Of a stretch of DNA of 64,000 bases, positions 27,301 through 35,632 are shown piece by piece. The notes below the pieces were generated by a model. That model saw only the letters and a list, made by a program, of their open reading frames with translations. It was not told where the DNA came from and ran no database searches. Position 1 is the first letter of the stretch. Each line of letters starts with the position of its first letter. Source of the DNA: Ilumatobacter coccineus YM16-304 (GTDB lineage Bacteria; Actinomycetota; Acidimicrobiia; Acidimicrobiales; Ilumatobacteraceae); assembly GCF_000348785.1 (NCBI RefSeq), contig NC_020520.1:496001-560000 (forward strand), in the 5' to 3' direction. Position numbers and translations under genes: made by a program.

Positions 27301-30300
27301 GTCATGCCCTCGTGTGGGCCGGTCGCACCGACGGGGAGTTGCAGCGAGGGCTCCGAGAGGTTGATCGGGACGTCGATGCTGACCGGGCCGACGGTGCTCG
27401 ACCTCGATGCGGCCGCTCGGCCCCACTGGTTCGTGGTCGAGATCTCGGCGCGGAGGTACGAGCCGTCGTCGGCGAGCGCGAGGTCGTAGTCGTCGGCGGT
27501 CTGGCCCGGCAGATCGACACAGCCGCTCGCGGGGGACGAGCAGCGTTGCCACTGCGTGGCGAACGTGGCGCCTGCCCAGTTCCATGCGCCCGTCGAGGTG
27601 ACGGTGGCCGTGGCTCCGGCGGTGGGCGACGCGACGCTGATGGCGGGCGTTGCGATGGCCACGGGGTCGGGTGCGGCGACGGGATCGACGGTTCGGCCCG
27701 CCGCCGACGTGACGGGGCCGAGTTCGTTCCACATCGTCACCACGACGGCGAGATGCGTGCCGATGTCGGCGGTGACCACGTCGTAGCTCGACGACGCACC
27801 AGCCTCCTGGACAATGGTGCACGACTCGATCGGGGTGGCCGCGCCGGCGCATCGGCGGAACTCGTACTCGACCGTGACCGACGGGCTCGCGCCGGTCCAG
27901 GTGCCGAGGGTGGCGGTGTAGCGCTGTGCCTCTGAGGTCGTCGCCGGTGCGACGACCGACGGCGGGACGGTGTTGGCGACGGGGGCTCCGACGACGGTGG
28001 CGAGCTCGGTGAACACGTTGATCGACCCGGCTGGGACCTCGACGGTGATCTCCGCACCGATCTGGTTGCCGGTGTACGACACGTGTGGTGCGAACGTCGG
28101 GCGCGTTGCGCCGCCGACGTCGAAGCACGAACTGCCTTCCGGTGAACACACCCGCCACTGGTACGCGGTGATCGTGGCATCGCTCGGTGCGTACGTGCCG
28201 AGCACGACCGACGTCGACTCCCCGGCGATCGGGGCCGTCAGCGTCGACGGCGCCAGTTCGAGGACCGGCGTCGAGAACGCGGGGACGGCAGCCGTCGTGG
28301 GGTCGTGGAGCGGAATCGAGGTGCCGACCGAGTTGGTGGCCGAGACCCTGGCTCGAAGCCAAGCGCCCGCGTGATCGGCGGTCGGTGTGAACTGCTTGCT
28401 CCGAGCACCGGAGATGTCAGAGCACGTCGCGAGGTCGACCTCGTCGGTGCACACCTGCCACTGGTAGGAGAACGTCGTGGGGTCGGTCTCGAGCAACCAG
28501 CCGCCTTCGTGTACCGACACGCTCTCTCCGAGTTCGGTCGCATCACCGGTGATCGTCGGGGGTTCCGACGCGGAAGGGAACGGCACGCGATCCATCACGG
28601 CGATGCGCACGATGTACTCACCGTGCAGCGTCGCCCCGTCGTGGGACGAGAAGCGGGCCTCGAGAATCTTGCCCGGGGCGATGTCGTCGGGCACGATGAG
28701 ATAGGGGTACCGATCGTCAGGCGGCGACGCGGCGATCTCGGTCTGTTCGACACATCCGACACTCGGAGCGTCGCACGCGAAGAAGCCGTCGAAATCGGTG
28801 GTGAGCCAGGTCCCGCCGGCCGACCAGCGCACCTGGCCGGCTCGTTCGAGACGACTCCGGCTCGTCGCATACGGCAGTTCCCGGCCGAACTCTGCGGCGG
28901 CGTCGGCGTCGGCCGGGTCATAGAGAACGATGACGCCACCGAGGGAGAAGGACCCGCTCCCGTGATCGATTCGCTCGTGGGCCTCGTACACGCCGTTGAC
29001 GACGTCGAGCGTGCTCGGCAGCGCCGAGTCGACGTTCGTCATCTGCGTGAGGTCGTCGCGCTCGCCCCGATGGTCATCGGTCGACGCCTTGGCGGTTCCG
29101 GACGCCGACCCGCCGTCGGAGGGTTCGGAGAGTTCGGACGTGGTCGTCTCGGCCGCCGACTCGGCGGGGATGGTGCGGGTCTCCGTCCCGTCGGTCGGCT
29201 CGCCGGTCTCGACGAAGTCGGCTTCGTCGCGAGCGTCGATCACCACGTCGATGAGGTCGATCGCTGTCTCGGCACCGTCGTTCACGGAGAGTTCGAACCG
29301 CAGCGTGGTGTCACTGTCGACAGTCGGTCGTTGGAACTGGACGACGCGTCCGACCGGCGAGCCGATCCATTCGACCGAGTCCTCGACGATGGCCGAACCG
29401 TCGAGGTCGACCTGGCGCCACGAATACGACGCGGTGCCGCCCTCGCTGGCTCGGGCGTCGAGCGTGATGGAAGCGTGCGCGGGTCCGGCCACGGCGGGAA
29501 TCGCCTCGGCGACGGCGGTCAATGGCGGGCGGATGTCGATGGTGACCGGAACGGGTTCGGCGCCGTCGGTGTCGGGAGATCGCACGATGGCGTCGGCGCG
29601 ATGATCGCTCGTCGCGTGGTCGTCGGCCTCGACGTCGAGGTGGACGGTGGCCGTCGAGCCTGCCTCGATCGAGTCGGCGAACGTGCACTCGACGACCGAC
29701 GCATCGACGACGCTGGCGAGCGGCCCGGACTCCACGAGACGGAGCGGCGCACACGTGCTCGACGTCCCCGCGAGATGCAGGCCTCGGCCGAGCGACACCA
29801 CGACACCGACGTCGTTGGCGCTGGCGTCGCCGTGGTTCTCGACGTGCAGGGCGAGCGTCGTACCACCGCCGGCGCGCAGCCGGGCCGGGTCGGCCGACAG
29901 CGACAGCCGGGGTGTCGTTCGTTCGATCGTCACGCGCACCGACGACGGGAGGGACGATTCGTCTCGCATGGCGCCCGATGCGTCGACCAGACCTGCTCGG
30001 GCTGGCCATGCTCCGAGCCGTTCGTTTCGTCGCACGTCATCGACGTGCCCGACCAGCGCTGGCAATCGTCCGTCGGGGCCGACACCGGCGGCGGTGGTCT
30101 GCGTGCAGGTGGTCTCGATGCCGAGCACGAACGGTGGGGTGCCGATCGGAGCCGACTCGCACGTCCAGTGCTCGTCCGACCAGGTGATGTCGAGCGACGC
30201 CGGGGTCGTGACATCGAGTCGCACGTCGGTGCCGGGGGCGATGTCGACGCTGCCGCGGTTGTGAGCGGTCAGGGCGATCGACTCGCCCGACCGGATCAGC

Positions 30301-31742
30301 GGGCTGCTTCCGTCGACGACGACCTCGACCGTGCCGTCGGGGAGGATGACCGACGGGAGCACCTCGAGCATCGGCTGCTCGCTCTCGGCCACGGCGAGCG
30401 TGACCGCTGTCGCGTTGTCGTGCAGGTGGGAGTCGAGTTCACCGGGGACGTCGAGGGAGAGGTCGATCGTGGTGAGACCCGTCGTGGTGTCGTCGGCGAT
30501 GGCGAGCGGAAGGCGCAGCGTGCTTGCGCGTGCTCCGCCGTCTGCCGAGTCGAACTGGCCGGCAGCGATCGTGCAGATGGCTTCGCCAGCGACCGCTCCG
30601 CACAACCACGGGGTGGTCGCGCGGTTGGCATCGAGCGTCAAGCCAACGGGGAGCGACGCAGACACCGTGAGTGTCTCCGCATCGAGATCGAACGCGGTGA
30701 CGTCGACGTCGAGGTCGATGCTGGCGGGAGCGACCACGACGACCGAATGCACGACGTGCGCCGACAGCGTCGCCGACGGCGCAGAAGGCGGAGCGATGGT
30801 GGCGACGTGATCGTCGACGATGGGGTCGTGCCCTGCCGGGGTGACGGTGCTCGACCACTCGACGGTCGAGTCGGCGGCGACGGCAGGATCGAGCACGCCC
30901 GTGAGCGTGAGCGGTGGTAGGTCGGCACCGACCTCGGGTGCCTCACCGTTCCACGTGCACGTCGGACCGCTGGAGTCATCGAGGCAGCGCCAGTCGTCGC
31001 CGGCCGACGACCAGTCGGTGACCGTCGGGGGAAGCAGTCCGTCGATGGCCACGAGGTCCGGTGCCGTGCCGCTGCCGCGGCCGACGTACGTGAGTGCTGC
31101 TGTCGCCGTGACCGACCGATCCGCGGTGATCGTGCTCGGCGTCTCCAGCGTGGCGAAGATCGGCAGCGCGGCGGTGTCGAGGAACTCGATCGTGGTGCTG
31201 GTCGACGCGGCGGTCGATCCGGTGCCGGCTGACGTCGAGATCTCGAGTGACGACGCCGTCACGTCGGTGTCGGTGTCGACGTCCACGTCGAGCACGAGGC
31301 GCCAGGGTGCGAACTGGTCGGCGGCGAGCGACATCGGTTCGGCCGTCTCGGTCGAGACGAGCGTGCAGGTCGATGCAGCGACATCACATTCCCACGCAGC
31401 GTCGGCGGGAGCGCCGGCCGTCGCGTCGAGCCGGTCGATGGCGACACCCTCCGTGTCGGAGTCGACGGCGACGACGATCGGCGCAGCCACGGCGGCTCCG
31501 TCGGTGTCGAACACCGCGCCGGCGACGACTGCGGCGCCGCCCGCGTGCAGGCCGGTGCGAGCCTCGGCGGTCACGGCCAGGCCCTCCGTGGCGACGTCGG
31601 GAATCGGGGAATGCCGGTCGTCGACGGTGTCTTGTGCCACTGCGATTCCCGAGGGGAGCCCAGCGACGGCGACGGCCGCAGCGAGCGTGATCGTCGCGAG
31701 GCGCAACACGCTCGTGCGCGACCGATGGTCGGGATCTCGCAT
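21330..31742 (-). CDS. Giant secreted multi-domain surface protein
   Basis: About 3470 residues. A Sec signal (TSVLRLATITLAAAVAVAG, cleavage probably after IAVA) leads into a DUF11-like region with repeated DWRCLDDSS/CTW motifs (nucleotides about 31.6-29.1 kb). Next come about seven Ig-like units marked by YQW-x2-C and Cys pairs (28.5-26.8 kb) and about six PKD-like units with GGE, TWTQLSG and LTFR strands (26.8-25.4 kb). The C-terminal 1350 residues (25.4-21.3 kb) are repeated amphipathic beta-strands (for example GLTIDGVDVQFDMS, GGFGLDDLDVEFESS) ending in LPFRF. No LPxTG signal or membrane anchor is seen. ATG at 31742 overlaps the TGA of the upstream gene as TGATG. Adhesion or matrix function is inferred. 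Confidence 0.85.
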   Translation of the reverse strand: MRDPDHRSRTSVLRLATITLAAAVAVAGLPSGIAVAQDTVDDRHSPIPDVATEGLAVTAEARTGLHAGGAAVVAGAVFDTDGAAVAAPIVVAVDSDTEGVAIDRLDATAGAPADAAWECDVAASTCTLVSTETAEPMSLAADQFAPWRLVLDVDVDTDTDVTASSLEISTSAGTGSTAASTSTTIEFLDTAALPIFATLETPSTITADRSVTATAALTYVGRGSGTAPDLVAIDGLLPPTVTDWSSAGDDWRCLDDSSGPTCTWNGEAPEVGADLPPLTLTGVLDPAVAADSTVEWSSTVTPAGHDPIVDDHVATIAPPSAPSATLSAHVVHSVVVVAPASIDLDVDVTAFDLDAETLTVSASLPVGLTLDANRATTPWLCGAVAGEAICTIAAGQFDSADGGARASTLRLPLAIADDTTTGLTTIDLSLDVPGELDSHLHDNATAVTLAVAESEQPMLEVLPSVILPDGTVEVVVDGSSPLIRSGESIALTAHNRGSVDIAPGTDVRLDVTTPASLDITWSDEHWTCESAPIGTPPFVLGIETTCTQTTAAGVGPDGRLPALVGHVDDVRRNERLGAWPARAGLVDASGAMRDESSLPSSVRVTIERTTPRLSLSADPARLRAGGGTTLALHVENHGDASANDVGVVVSLGRGLHLAGTSSTCAPLRLVESGPLASVVDASVVECTFADSIEAGSTATVHLDVEADDHATSDHRADAIVRSPDTDGAEPVPVTIDIRPPLTAVAEAIPAVAGPAHASITLDARASEGGTASYSWRQVDLDGSAIVEDSVEWIGSPVGRVVQFQRPTVDSDTTLRFELSVNDGAETAIDLIDVVIDARDEADFVETGEPTDGTETRTIPAESAAETTTSELSEPSDGGSASGTAKASTDDHRGERDDLTQMTNVDSALPSTLDVVNGVYEAHERIDHGSGSFSLGGVIVLYDPADADAAAEFGRELPYATSRSRLERAGQVRWSAGGTWLTTDFDGFFACDAPSVGCVEQTEIAASPPDDRYPYLIVPDDIAPGKILEARFSSHDGATLHGEYIVRIAVMDRVPFPSASEPPTITGDATELGESVSVHEGGWLLETDPTTFSYQWQVCTDEVDLATCSDISGARSKQFTPTADHAGAWLRARVSATNSVGTSIPLHDPTTAAVPAFSTPVLELAPSTLTAPIAGESTSVVLGTYAPSDATITAYQWRVCSPEGSSCFDVGGATRPTFAPHVSYTGNQIGAEITVEVPAGSINVFTELATVVGAPVANTVPPSVVAPATTSEAQRYTATLGTWTGASPSVTVEYEFRRCAGAATPIESCTIVQEAGASSSYDVVTADIGTHLAVVVTMWNELGPVTSAAGRTVDPVAAPDPVAIATPAISVASPTAGATATVTSTGAWNWAGATFATQWQRCSSPASGCVDLPGQTADDYDLALADDGSYLRAEISTTNQWGRAAASRSSTVGPVSIDVPINLSEPSLQLPVGATGPHEGMTLSAVAGTWTSPPTDPLVTERTYDWQRCDGDGCTTVATGPTYTITDAIVGDRIRIVEHVATGLGVAESAASVESSAVVDGAPSLATAPTLSSTPLATRQLSVDPGTWTTWTADTPAFSYQWRSCTADLADCVDRSSGTSYTPPVAELGRRLVVAVTASNAYGATTELTAASDPVALGSGPTVSTDAPGGAIGAIGGERVTIIGSASGTGALTTTWTQLSGTSVIDGPISGDELDFVAPDGITESLTFAYRATQPDEQFSEAIVRVDVVVAAAVTITAPDGPLVGGEPATVVASGVGPAPHTFLWTQTGGTEVLTSTVAGPRLDITPPPTGADTLQFRVDLVTGDGQTASASVDIDYTPPAVAGTDVDGGYLSVGGGETITITGTGTGHDGVTLQWTQIDGSDVVAEPVDDPVLTFTTPPLGRGTLTFRLVVTAGDGRTDSADVVVDYAQPAGLDVIAPTDVVVGGTSVTLDARARGIAPFTYDWQQTAGPAVDIDDATVADLVVATPITGADTLEFALTIETADGQTASATTRIDYTEPARVVSVDASDSDVLTGTTIRLSGTGTALAPSTSHWSQTAGTPVLDGVVDGGAVDVTVPDSGSGTLVFEFEVRGANELTATDIVVVTYDEPPPTPAPAGLCDVVAAARAPGSTARLGDDITIRFASVALNARACTGDTTATFTGAEIVIGDAFIVSDASGSFDRSSFRLTSGTLRVDDEVFGDHRFDLVGDGLSVDFGDDTFAADASFVSPGLALLDAPAGWSAATRLDFTSDDGVATVAIDAVALPGSGASTGTENGLPVVADGAPAVTLSGSWTTGGRLDLDARIDGLVDLGTGPIALTGSVGRAAGDLPLSVEIGAEHPGRIAIADGVELSGIVLAWSDGTVSGSGLVHLAGSTTMAVSMSISSADNWSVAIAGDPTAGPWQLVTGLSIDPSLTSGSIERSGSTTAVTVTLGADHWNAVDGVTISDLDLTASAACVDGSSCALAFAVRAGLGIDLDGVAIGGVVDGRIELATGAYDLTVSSLTPFSPFDGVSATDISATIERDESGATSVALDGSASIAGTAGRLVLDIEPRGWVARLTFDELTPFTGAPTFSDASVLYASGNRTLVIDGEAVSVSARTVTAAGSTTPPAWLTDLFGIPATQVHASGSIDLSTSEFDLALRVASLGGAELVDVAGVSIAVDELDLHLRGRGTRVASDFTAAARLRLPGVAGSSPTEVDVILSAGMNPTTGTLALSASLAPGQRWDDVLGVSGLDVTGLAVSTDINVRSGGSPVIGLAGTASLPGFIADPLGIAPGTPVTLAARLGGPNGCFAFEIGDGDSLAIDVLNAGVIEADYASLVIAPDGCTIGVYDYPTGITVGFDGDVLSVPAVVNVSVQPQTSAMSADIELGRIGLGGLTIDGVDVQFDMSPTSQQIAFGGEVTVFGATARVEGEVIRSATTTSTRFTGSFPGPSLGGFGLDDLDVEFESSPQTGELSATGTTAIDLLGNTVDIDLDFGVRNGRVTEATGTGSVDIDLAAVSLAGDVTVDMESGYFPKIRFDGSLEALGLDLGSATGQVEPDGLHVAARLGIDGLVDARVTGMIAYGFDPSATPSVQAGSSDVADTDVEPGDFRFSAVGAVIGLAGFDMQSRIDISSIRGNTNASIDGSIHLGLGNTDAFVTLAGEFDTGGRLELNGTGTVRLAGFSLADAQFSATRDPLGTDELAMTGTFDVPGFSDIALSGAFQRSPEYGTLFQLAGDADVEIGGFELSDGSFVLYREAAEPGTAASTPESIRARVAGERPLVADGCSDAACAVTAGLVGTARFSAPSIGGIDVTVAVAADGSMSFDARTRLGGPAGELIGSPDVTLHFRSNSDGDAQVEFNAVVDGAFGIPANYSVSGTLHDDGRYAYQGAGSIEISSPTIDIGLIRFRGHAAGDFDVTAHGNGAGAPTVDGSIAVIAEVQEKHVKTNLRWSGWSKIFGVRLAGSVSPLDLSVRIDVSGFGTITLPFRF

Positions 31743-32230
31743 CAGTTGCTCGTCAGCGTGTCGAGTGCGTCGGGGCAGTGGTCGCTGAGCTCGGAGGTCA
31801 CTCGCTCGGCGGCGTCCGCGATGGCTTCGACCCGATCCGATTCGCCGAGTGCGGTGAGGTCGCCGTCGGCGATGGCGGAGTACGAGTCGATGAGGATCGT
31901 CAGTTCGGCGTCGAGGTCGTCGCGCCCCTCGCGGATCCGCTCGAGGGCGGCGATGCCGTCGTCGAGCGGAGTGTCGCCGTCTCCGAACTCCGAGAACACG
32001 TCGACGGCGGCGTCGACATCGGCGCACTCGGCCACGCCCTCGTCACCGGCAGGGTCGCTGGAACCGGGTGATTCGGCGCCGCTGGCTGGCCGTCCCGCGT
32101 CTGCCGAGGAGGTCGTCTCCGAGCCGACGCTCGTCACGACCAGCGTGATGATCGCGACCGCCGCGAGCGCTGCGATCACCGCAATGGTGACGCGAGATCG
32201 AAGCACGTCGGTGACTGATTCCATGGACAC
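31742..32230 (-). CDS. Small one-pass membrane protein coupled to giant gene
   Basis: Protein of 162 residues with one membrane helix near the N-terminus (about 14-34), a Ser/Gly/Pro linker, then an acidic helical domain (DVDAAVDVFSEFGDGDTPLD through CPDALDTL) with two Cys. No family recognised. Its TGA overlaps the giant gene ATG by one base, so the two are probably made together; it could help display or export its partner. GTG at 32230 and ATG at 32224 are both possible starts. Confidence 0.65.
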   Translation of the reverse strand: MSMESVTDVLRSRVTIAVIAALAAVAIITLVVTSVGSETTSSADAGRPASGAESPGSSDPAGDEGVAECADVDAAVDVFSEFGDGDTPLDDGIAALERIREGRDDLDAELTILIDSYSAIADGDLTALGESDRVEAIADAAERVTSELSDHCPDALDTLTSN

Positions 32231-32252
32231 CTATCGGCGCGACGCCGACCTT

Positions 32253-32267
32253 CTTGAGTTTCTCAAG
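32253..32267. promoter_or_regulatory. Palindrome upstream of the giant-protein operon
   Basis: CTTGAG-ttt-CTCAAG is a perfect inverted repeat about 25-35 bp upstream of the small membrane protein start. Half-sites resemble HspR HAIR elements (CTTGAGT) but the spacer is 3 rather than 7 bp. The rest of the 182-bp gap to tetR shows nothing clear. Confidence 0.4.
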
Positions 32268-32412
32268 GCAGTGTCATGGCCTCTGACCAGGGTTTTCGCT
32301 GTCGTTCGCTCCTCCTGGCCCCGCTCGCTCGGTGACGGACGGGCCGGGACACCGCCGAGTTGTCCGCCCGCCATGGGCATCCGGGAGATGCTCCGAAGGC
32401 TCGGTGCGTGAG

Positions 32413-33006
32413 TCAGTCGAGGCGGATGCCGAGGGAGACGAGCGCGTCGGTCAGGACGCGACGTTGACGCGTCGCGGTCCACCGCGACGGGTCGAAGACC
32501 GCCTCCGCGGCGATGCCCGGTACGAGTGCCGAGAGACGGTCGGCGGCACGTTCGATGTCGACGCCGGTGGGGAGGGCTCCGTCGTCGCGCATCCGCTGGA
32601 GACAGGTGACGATCCGCTTCGTCTCGGCGCGAGCTCGCCGACGTTGGTCCTTCGCAAGCGCTGGGGAGGCGAGGGCTTCGCTCCAGAACGCGAACCAGAT
32701 GCGCCAGTCGTCGCGGCGCACCGCGTCGAGCGGCAGAACCGCCTCGATGAGTCCTCGGATGTCGGCCGGGTCACGATCGAGCACGGTCTTGATCCGCGCT
32801 CGGGCGCGGCCAGCGGCGTAGTCGTAGGTCTCGTGCAGCAGGTCGCCGATGTCGGCGAAGTAGTGGGAGACGACCTTGGTCGAGTAGCCGGCGCGAGTGG
32901 CGACATTGCGGACCGTGAGCGCCGAGCGACCCTCGGTCGCGATCAGTTCGGCAGCGACCGCCGTGACCTCGCGACGACGAGCATCGTGGTCGACGACTTT
33001 CGGCAT
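32413..33006 (-). CDS. TetR-family regulator
   Basis: Repressor-type protein of 197 residues. The N-terminal HTH (VTAVAAELIATEGRSALTVR then NVATRAGYSTKVVSHYFADI, about residues 13-52) is classic TetR. The ligand domain contains WRIWFAFWSEALASPALAK, recalling the BetI/AcrR group. ATG at 33006 gives the expected short lead before helix 1. It diverges from the FAD dehydrogenase gene, with a palindromic operator in the 102-bp gap. Confidence 0.9.
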   Translation of the reverse strand: MPKVVDHDARRREVTAVAAELIATEGRSALTVRNVATRAGYSTKVVSHYFADIGDLLHETYDYAAGRARARIKTVLDRDPADIRGLIEAVLPLDAVRRDDWRIWFAFWSEALASPALAKDQRRRARAETKRIVTCLQRMRDDGALPTGVDIERAADRLSALVPGIAAEAVFDPSRWTATRQRRVLTDALVSLGIRLD

Positions 33007-33059
33007 ACCGGGTTCACCTCGCTCCGCTTCGACTCGTGGATGTGTGCGACGGTACGTTA

Positions 33060-33075
33060 TGCAACAGGGGTTGCA
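33060..33075. promoter_or_regulatory. TetR-type operator
   Basis: Perfect inverted repeat TGCAAC-aggg-GTTGCA lies between divergent tetR and the FAD dehydrogenase gene, 34 bp before the latter ATG. Likely target of the adjacent TetR protein. Confidence 0.65.
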
Positions 33076-33108
33076 CAACATGGTGCGATGGGATGGAAGG
33101 GGAGAGCA

Positions 33109-34773
33109 ATGAGCAGCGATGTCAGCAGGTCGCAGGAGCAGGTCGGGGGGTACGACGTGGTCGTGCTCGGTTCGGGTGCCGCAGCGCTCGCCGCCGCGGT
33201 CGCGGCCCGTGGGCACGGGGCGGAGCGCGTCGGTGTGTTCGAGAAAGCCGACGTGGTGGGCGGCACGTCGGCCATGTCGGGCGGGATGATCTGGATCCCG
33301 TGCAACCACCACATGGACGCCGCAGGTGCGCCCGATGCCCGAGCCGAGGCCCTCCGCTACCTCGATTCGTTGTCACACGACCGCATCGTTCCCGAGTTGG
33401 CGGAGGCCTACGTCGACACCGGGCCCGAGATGCTGCGTTGGTTCGAAGACCACACGCCGGTCGTGTTCGAAATCGTCGAGAGCTTTCCCGACTATCACCC
33501 CGAGCATCCCGGCGCATGTCGTGAGGGTGGGCGATCGCTGGAGTGCCCGCTCTTCGCCTTCGGCGAACTCGGCGAGTGGCAGCACCGCGTGTCGCAGAGC
33601 CGCCAGATGAGCGCTCATCTGCTGATGAACGAGACGACGCTCGGCCGAGGCGCCCACACGTCGATCGCTCCGGGCGTGCTCGACGAGCGCAAGGCGGCCG
33701 ATCTCCGAGGGTGCGGTCAAGCGCTCATCGGTCGGCTGCTCAAAGCGTGCCTCGACCACGGTGTGGAGCTGCACACCGGCCACCGAGCGGCCGGGTTCGA
33801 TGTGATCGATGGTCGAGTCGCCGGCGTGCGCTTCGACACGGCCGACGGCGACGTCACCATCGAGGCCTCGGGCGGCGTGATCCTGGCGACCGGCGGGTTC
33901 GAGTGGAACCCGGCCATGGTGCGCGACTTCATCCGTGGGCCGATGGAGCGCCCCGCATCGATCGAGACGAACACCGGCGATGGGCTCACGATGTCGATGC
34001 GGATCGGCGCGGCGCTCGGCAACATGCAGGAGGCCTGGTGGGTGCCGGTGATCGACGTGACCAACGATGACGGTGACGAGATCCCGTGGATGATCAACCG
34101 AGAGCGAGTGCAGCCGCGCAGCATCATGGTCAACGCGGCGGGCAAGCGTTTCGCGAACGAAGCGGCCAACTACAACGCGTTCGGCGCAGCGTTCCATCGG
34201 CTCGACGCCGGAAGCTTCACCTACGAGAACATGCCCTCGTGGTTGCTCTTCGACCAGCCGTACCTCGTGAAGTCGGGCCTCGCCCGATATCGAGGCGAGG
34301 GCCCGGTGCCCGACTGGCTGCACGCCGCCGACTCGCTCCCCGAACTCGCCGACGATCTCGGCATCGACGGAGCCCAATTGGTCGAGACGGTGGAGCGATG
34401 GAACGCGCAGGTCGCCGACCTCGACGACCCAGACTTCGGCCGAGGCCGCAGCATCAACGACACCCACTGGGGTGACGGAACACGCACGCCGGCGGCCACG
34501 CTCGGCCCGATCGACACCGGCCCGTTCTATGCCGTGCAGGTTCGGCCCGGCGCACTCGGCACCAAGGGCGGACCGCGCACGACGGGCGACGCCCAGGTGC
34601 TCGACGTCGACGGCAACGTGATCGAGGGTCTCTACGCCGCCGGCAACGTGATGGCCTCCGCGATGGGGATGACCTACGGAGGCGCTGGCGGGACGCTGGG
34701 GCCAGGAATGGTCTTCGGGTTCGCCGCAGGCCGGCACGCGGCACGACGCGTGTCGAGCGAGGTGCCGGCATGA
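33109..34773 (+). CDS. FAD-dependent dehydrogenase, ketosteroid dehydrogenase-like
   Basis: Flavoprotein of 554 residues in the fumarate reductase/3-ketosteroid-delta1-dehydrogenase superfamily. The FAD site YDVVVLGSGAAALAAAVAAR is at about 15-34, followed by GGTSAMSGGMIWIP. A mid-chain ILATGGFEWN marks the second FAD contact, and the C-terminus has LYAAGNVMASAMGMTYGGAG and GPGMVFGFAAGRHAAR. AGGGGAG lies before ATG 33109. It heads a TetR-controlled operon with an SDR (4-bp overlap) and a phosphotransferase-like gene, a grouping often seen in steroid or alicyclic catabolism; the substrate is not proven. Confidence 0.88.
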   Translation: MSSDVSRSQEQVGGYDVVVLGSGAAALAAAVAARGHGAERVGVFEKADVVGGTSAMSGGMIWIPCNHHMDAAGAPDARAEALRYLDSLSHDRIVPELAEAYVDTGPEMLRWFEDHTPVVFEIVESFPDYHPEHPGACREGGRSLECPLFAFGELGEWQHRVSQSRQMSAHLLMNETTLGRGAHTSIAPGVLDERKAADLRGCGQALIGRLLKACLDHGVELHTGHRAAGFDVIDGRVAGVRFDTADGDVTIEASGGVILATGGFEWNPAMVRDFIRGPMERPASIETNTGDGLTMSMRIGAALGNMQEAWWVPVIDVTNDDGDEIPWMINRERVQPRSIMVNAAGKRFANEAANYNAFGAAFHRLDAGSFTYENMPSWLLFDQPYLVKSGLARYRGEGPVPDWLHAADSLPELADDLGIDGAQLVETVERWNAQVADLDDPDFGRGRSINDTHWGDGTRTPAATLGPIDTGPFYAVQVRPGALGTKGGPRTTGDAQVLDVDGNVIEGLYAAGNVMASAMGMTYGGAGGTLGPGMVFGFAAGRHAARRVSSEVPA

Positions 34774-35537
34774 GCAGCGACGACCTCACCGGCCGCACCG
34801 CTGTCGTCACCGGCGCCACCGGGGGAATGGGGCGAGCGATCGTCGCAGCGCTCGCCGGTGCCGGTGCCCACGTGGTGGCCACCGACCTGCGCGACGACGG
34901 AGCCGACGACCTCCTCGCTGCGGTCGCCGACTCCAGCGGCTCGGTCGTCTTCGTCAGCGGCGACGTCGCGAACGCCGAGCACATGGCCGACGTGGTCGAG
35001 CGCGCGGTGTCGCTGCACGGGTCGCTCGACTGCGCCGTCAACGCCGCGGCGATCGAGTTCGAGACCGTGCCGCTCGCCGAGTGCACCGTCGACGACTTCG
35101 ACCGCATGATGTCGGTCAACGTGCGCGGCACGTTCTTGTCGATGAAGGCGGAGATCGCCGCCATGCTCGACGCCGGGACCGGATCGATCGTCAACATCGC
35201 GTCGACGAACTCCTTTCGGCCGCAGCACGATCAGCCCGCGTACACCGCGAGCAAGCACGCCGTGCTGGGCCTCACCCGGAGCGCCGCGATGGACTATGCC
35301 GCTCACGGCATCCGCGTCAACGCCATCTGCCCCGGCGCGATCGACACCCCCATGCTGCGCAGCGCGATGGAACGTCGCGGCCGCAACGCCGACGACGTCG
35401 CCGGACGACTGAGCAGACTCGGCCGCTTTGGCCAACCGTCGGAGATCGCCGACGCGGCACTCTGGCTCTGCTCCGACTCGTCGTCGTTCACCACCGGCCA
35501 CGCCCTCTCCGTCGACGGCGGGATGCTCTCGAGCTGA
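34770..35537 (+). CDS. Short-chain dehydrogenase/reductase
   Basis: Classical SDR of 255 residues. The cofactor loop is TGATGGMGRAIVAALAG (about 14-30), followed by an Asp at the end of beta-2 (ATDLRDD) that favours NAD(H). The usual NNAG is NAAA. The catalytic set is Ser in NIASTNSF, Tyr-x3-Lys in YTASKHA, then CPGAIDTPM and the terminal TTGHALSVDGGM. It overlaps the dehydrogenase gene by 4 bp (ATGA), so both should act on the same pathway. Confidence 0.92.
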   Translation: MSSDDLTGRTAVVTGATGGMGRAIVAALAGAGAHVVATDLRDDGADDLLAAVADSSGSVVFVSGDVANAEHMADVVERAVSLHGSLDCAVNAAAIEFETVPLAECTVDDFDRMMSVNVRGTFLSMKAEIAAMLDAGTGSIVNIASTNSFRPQHDQPAYTASKHAVLGLTRSAAMDYAAHGIRVNAICPGAIDTPMLRSAMERRGRNADDVAGRLSRLGRFGQPSEIADAALWLCSDSSSFTTGHALSVDGGMLSS

Positions 35538-35632
35538 CCGCCACAGACGCCGCAACCAGCCATCTGCCGCCGACTACCCACCACCCGATCCGACAACCGA
35601 TCCACCCACCCGCACGTCCGAGGAGCGACACG

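Noticed and set aside
23064-30920. Several plus-strand frames of 500-870 codons within the giant gene
   Set aside because: Low-complexity Arg/Gly/Val/Asp products typical of frames opposite a GC-rich gene; the minus strand shows signal peptide and repeated domains.
12253-32267. HspR HAIR operator upstream of the giant operon (32253-32267)
   Set aside because: The half-site matches but the spacer is 3 bp rather than 7, and the gene is not a chaperone; kept only as an unnamed palindrome.
33036-34737. Alternative frames overlapping the FAD dehydrogenase on both strands
   Set aside because: Only the frame starting at 33109 shows FAD-binding motifs and a Shine-Dalgarno sequence.
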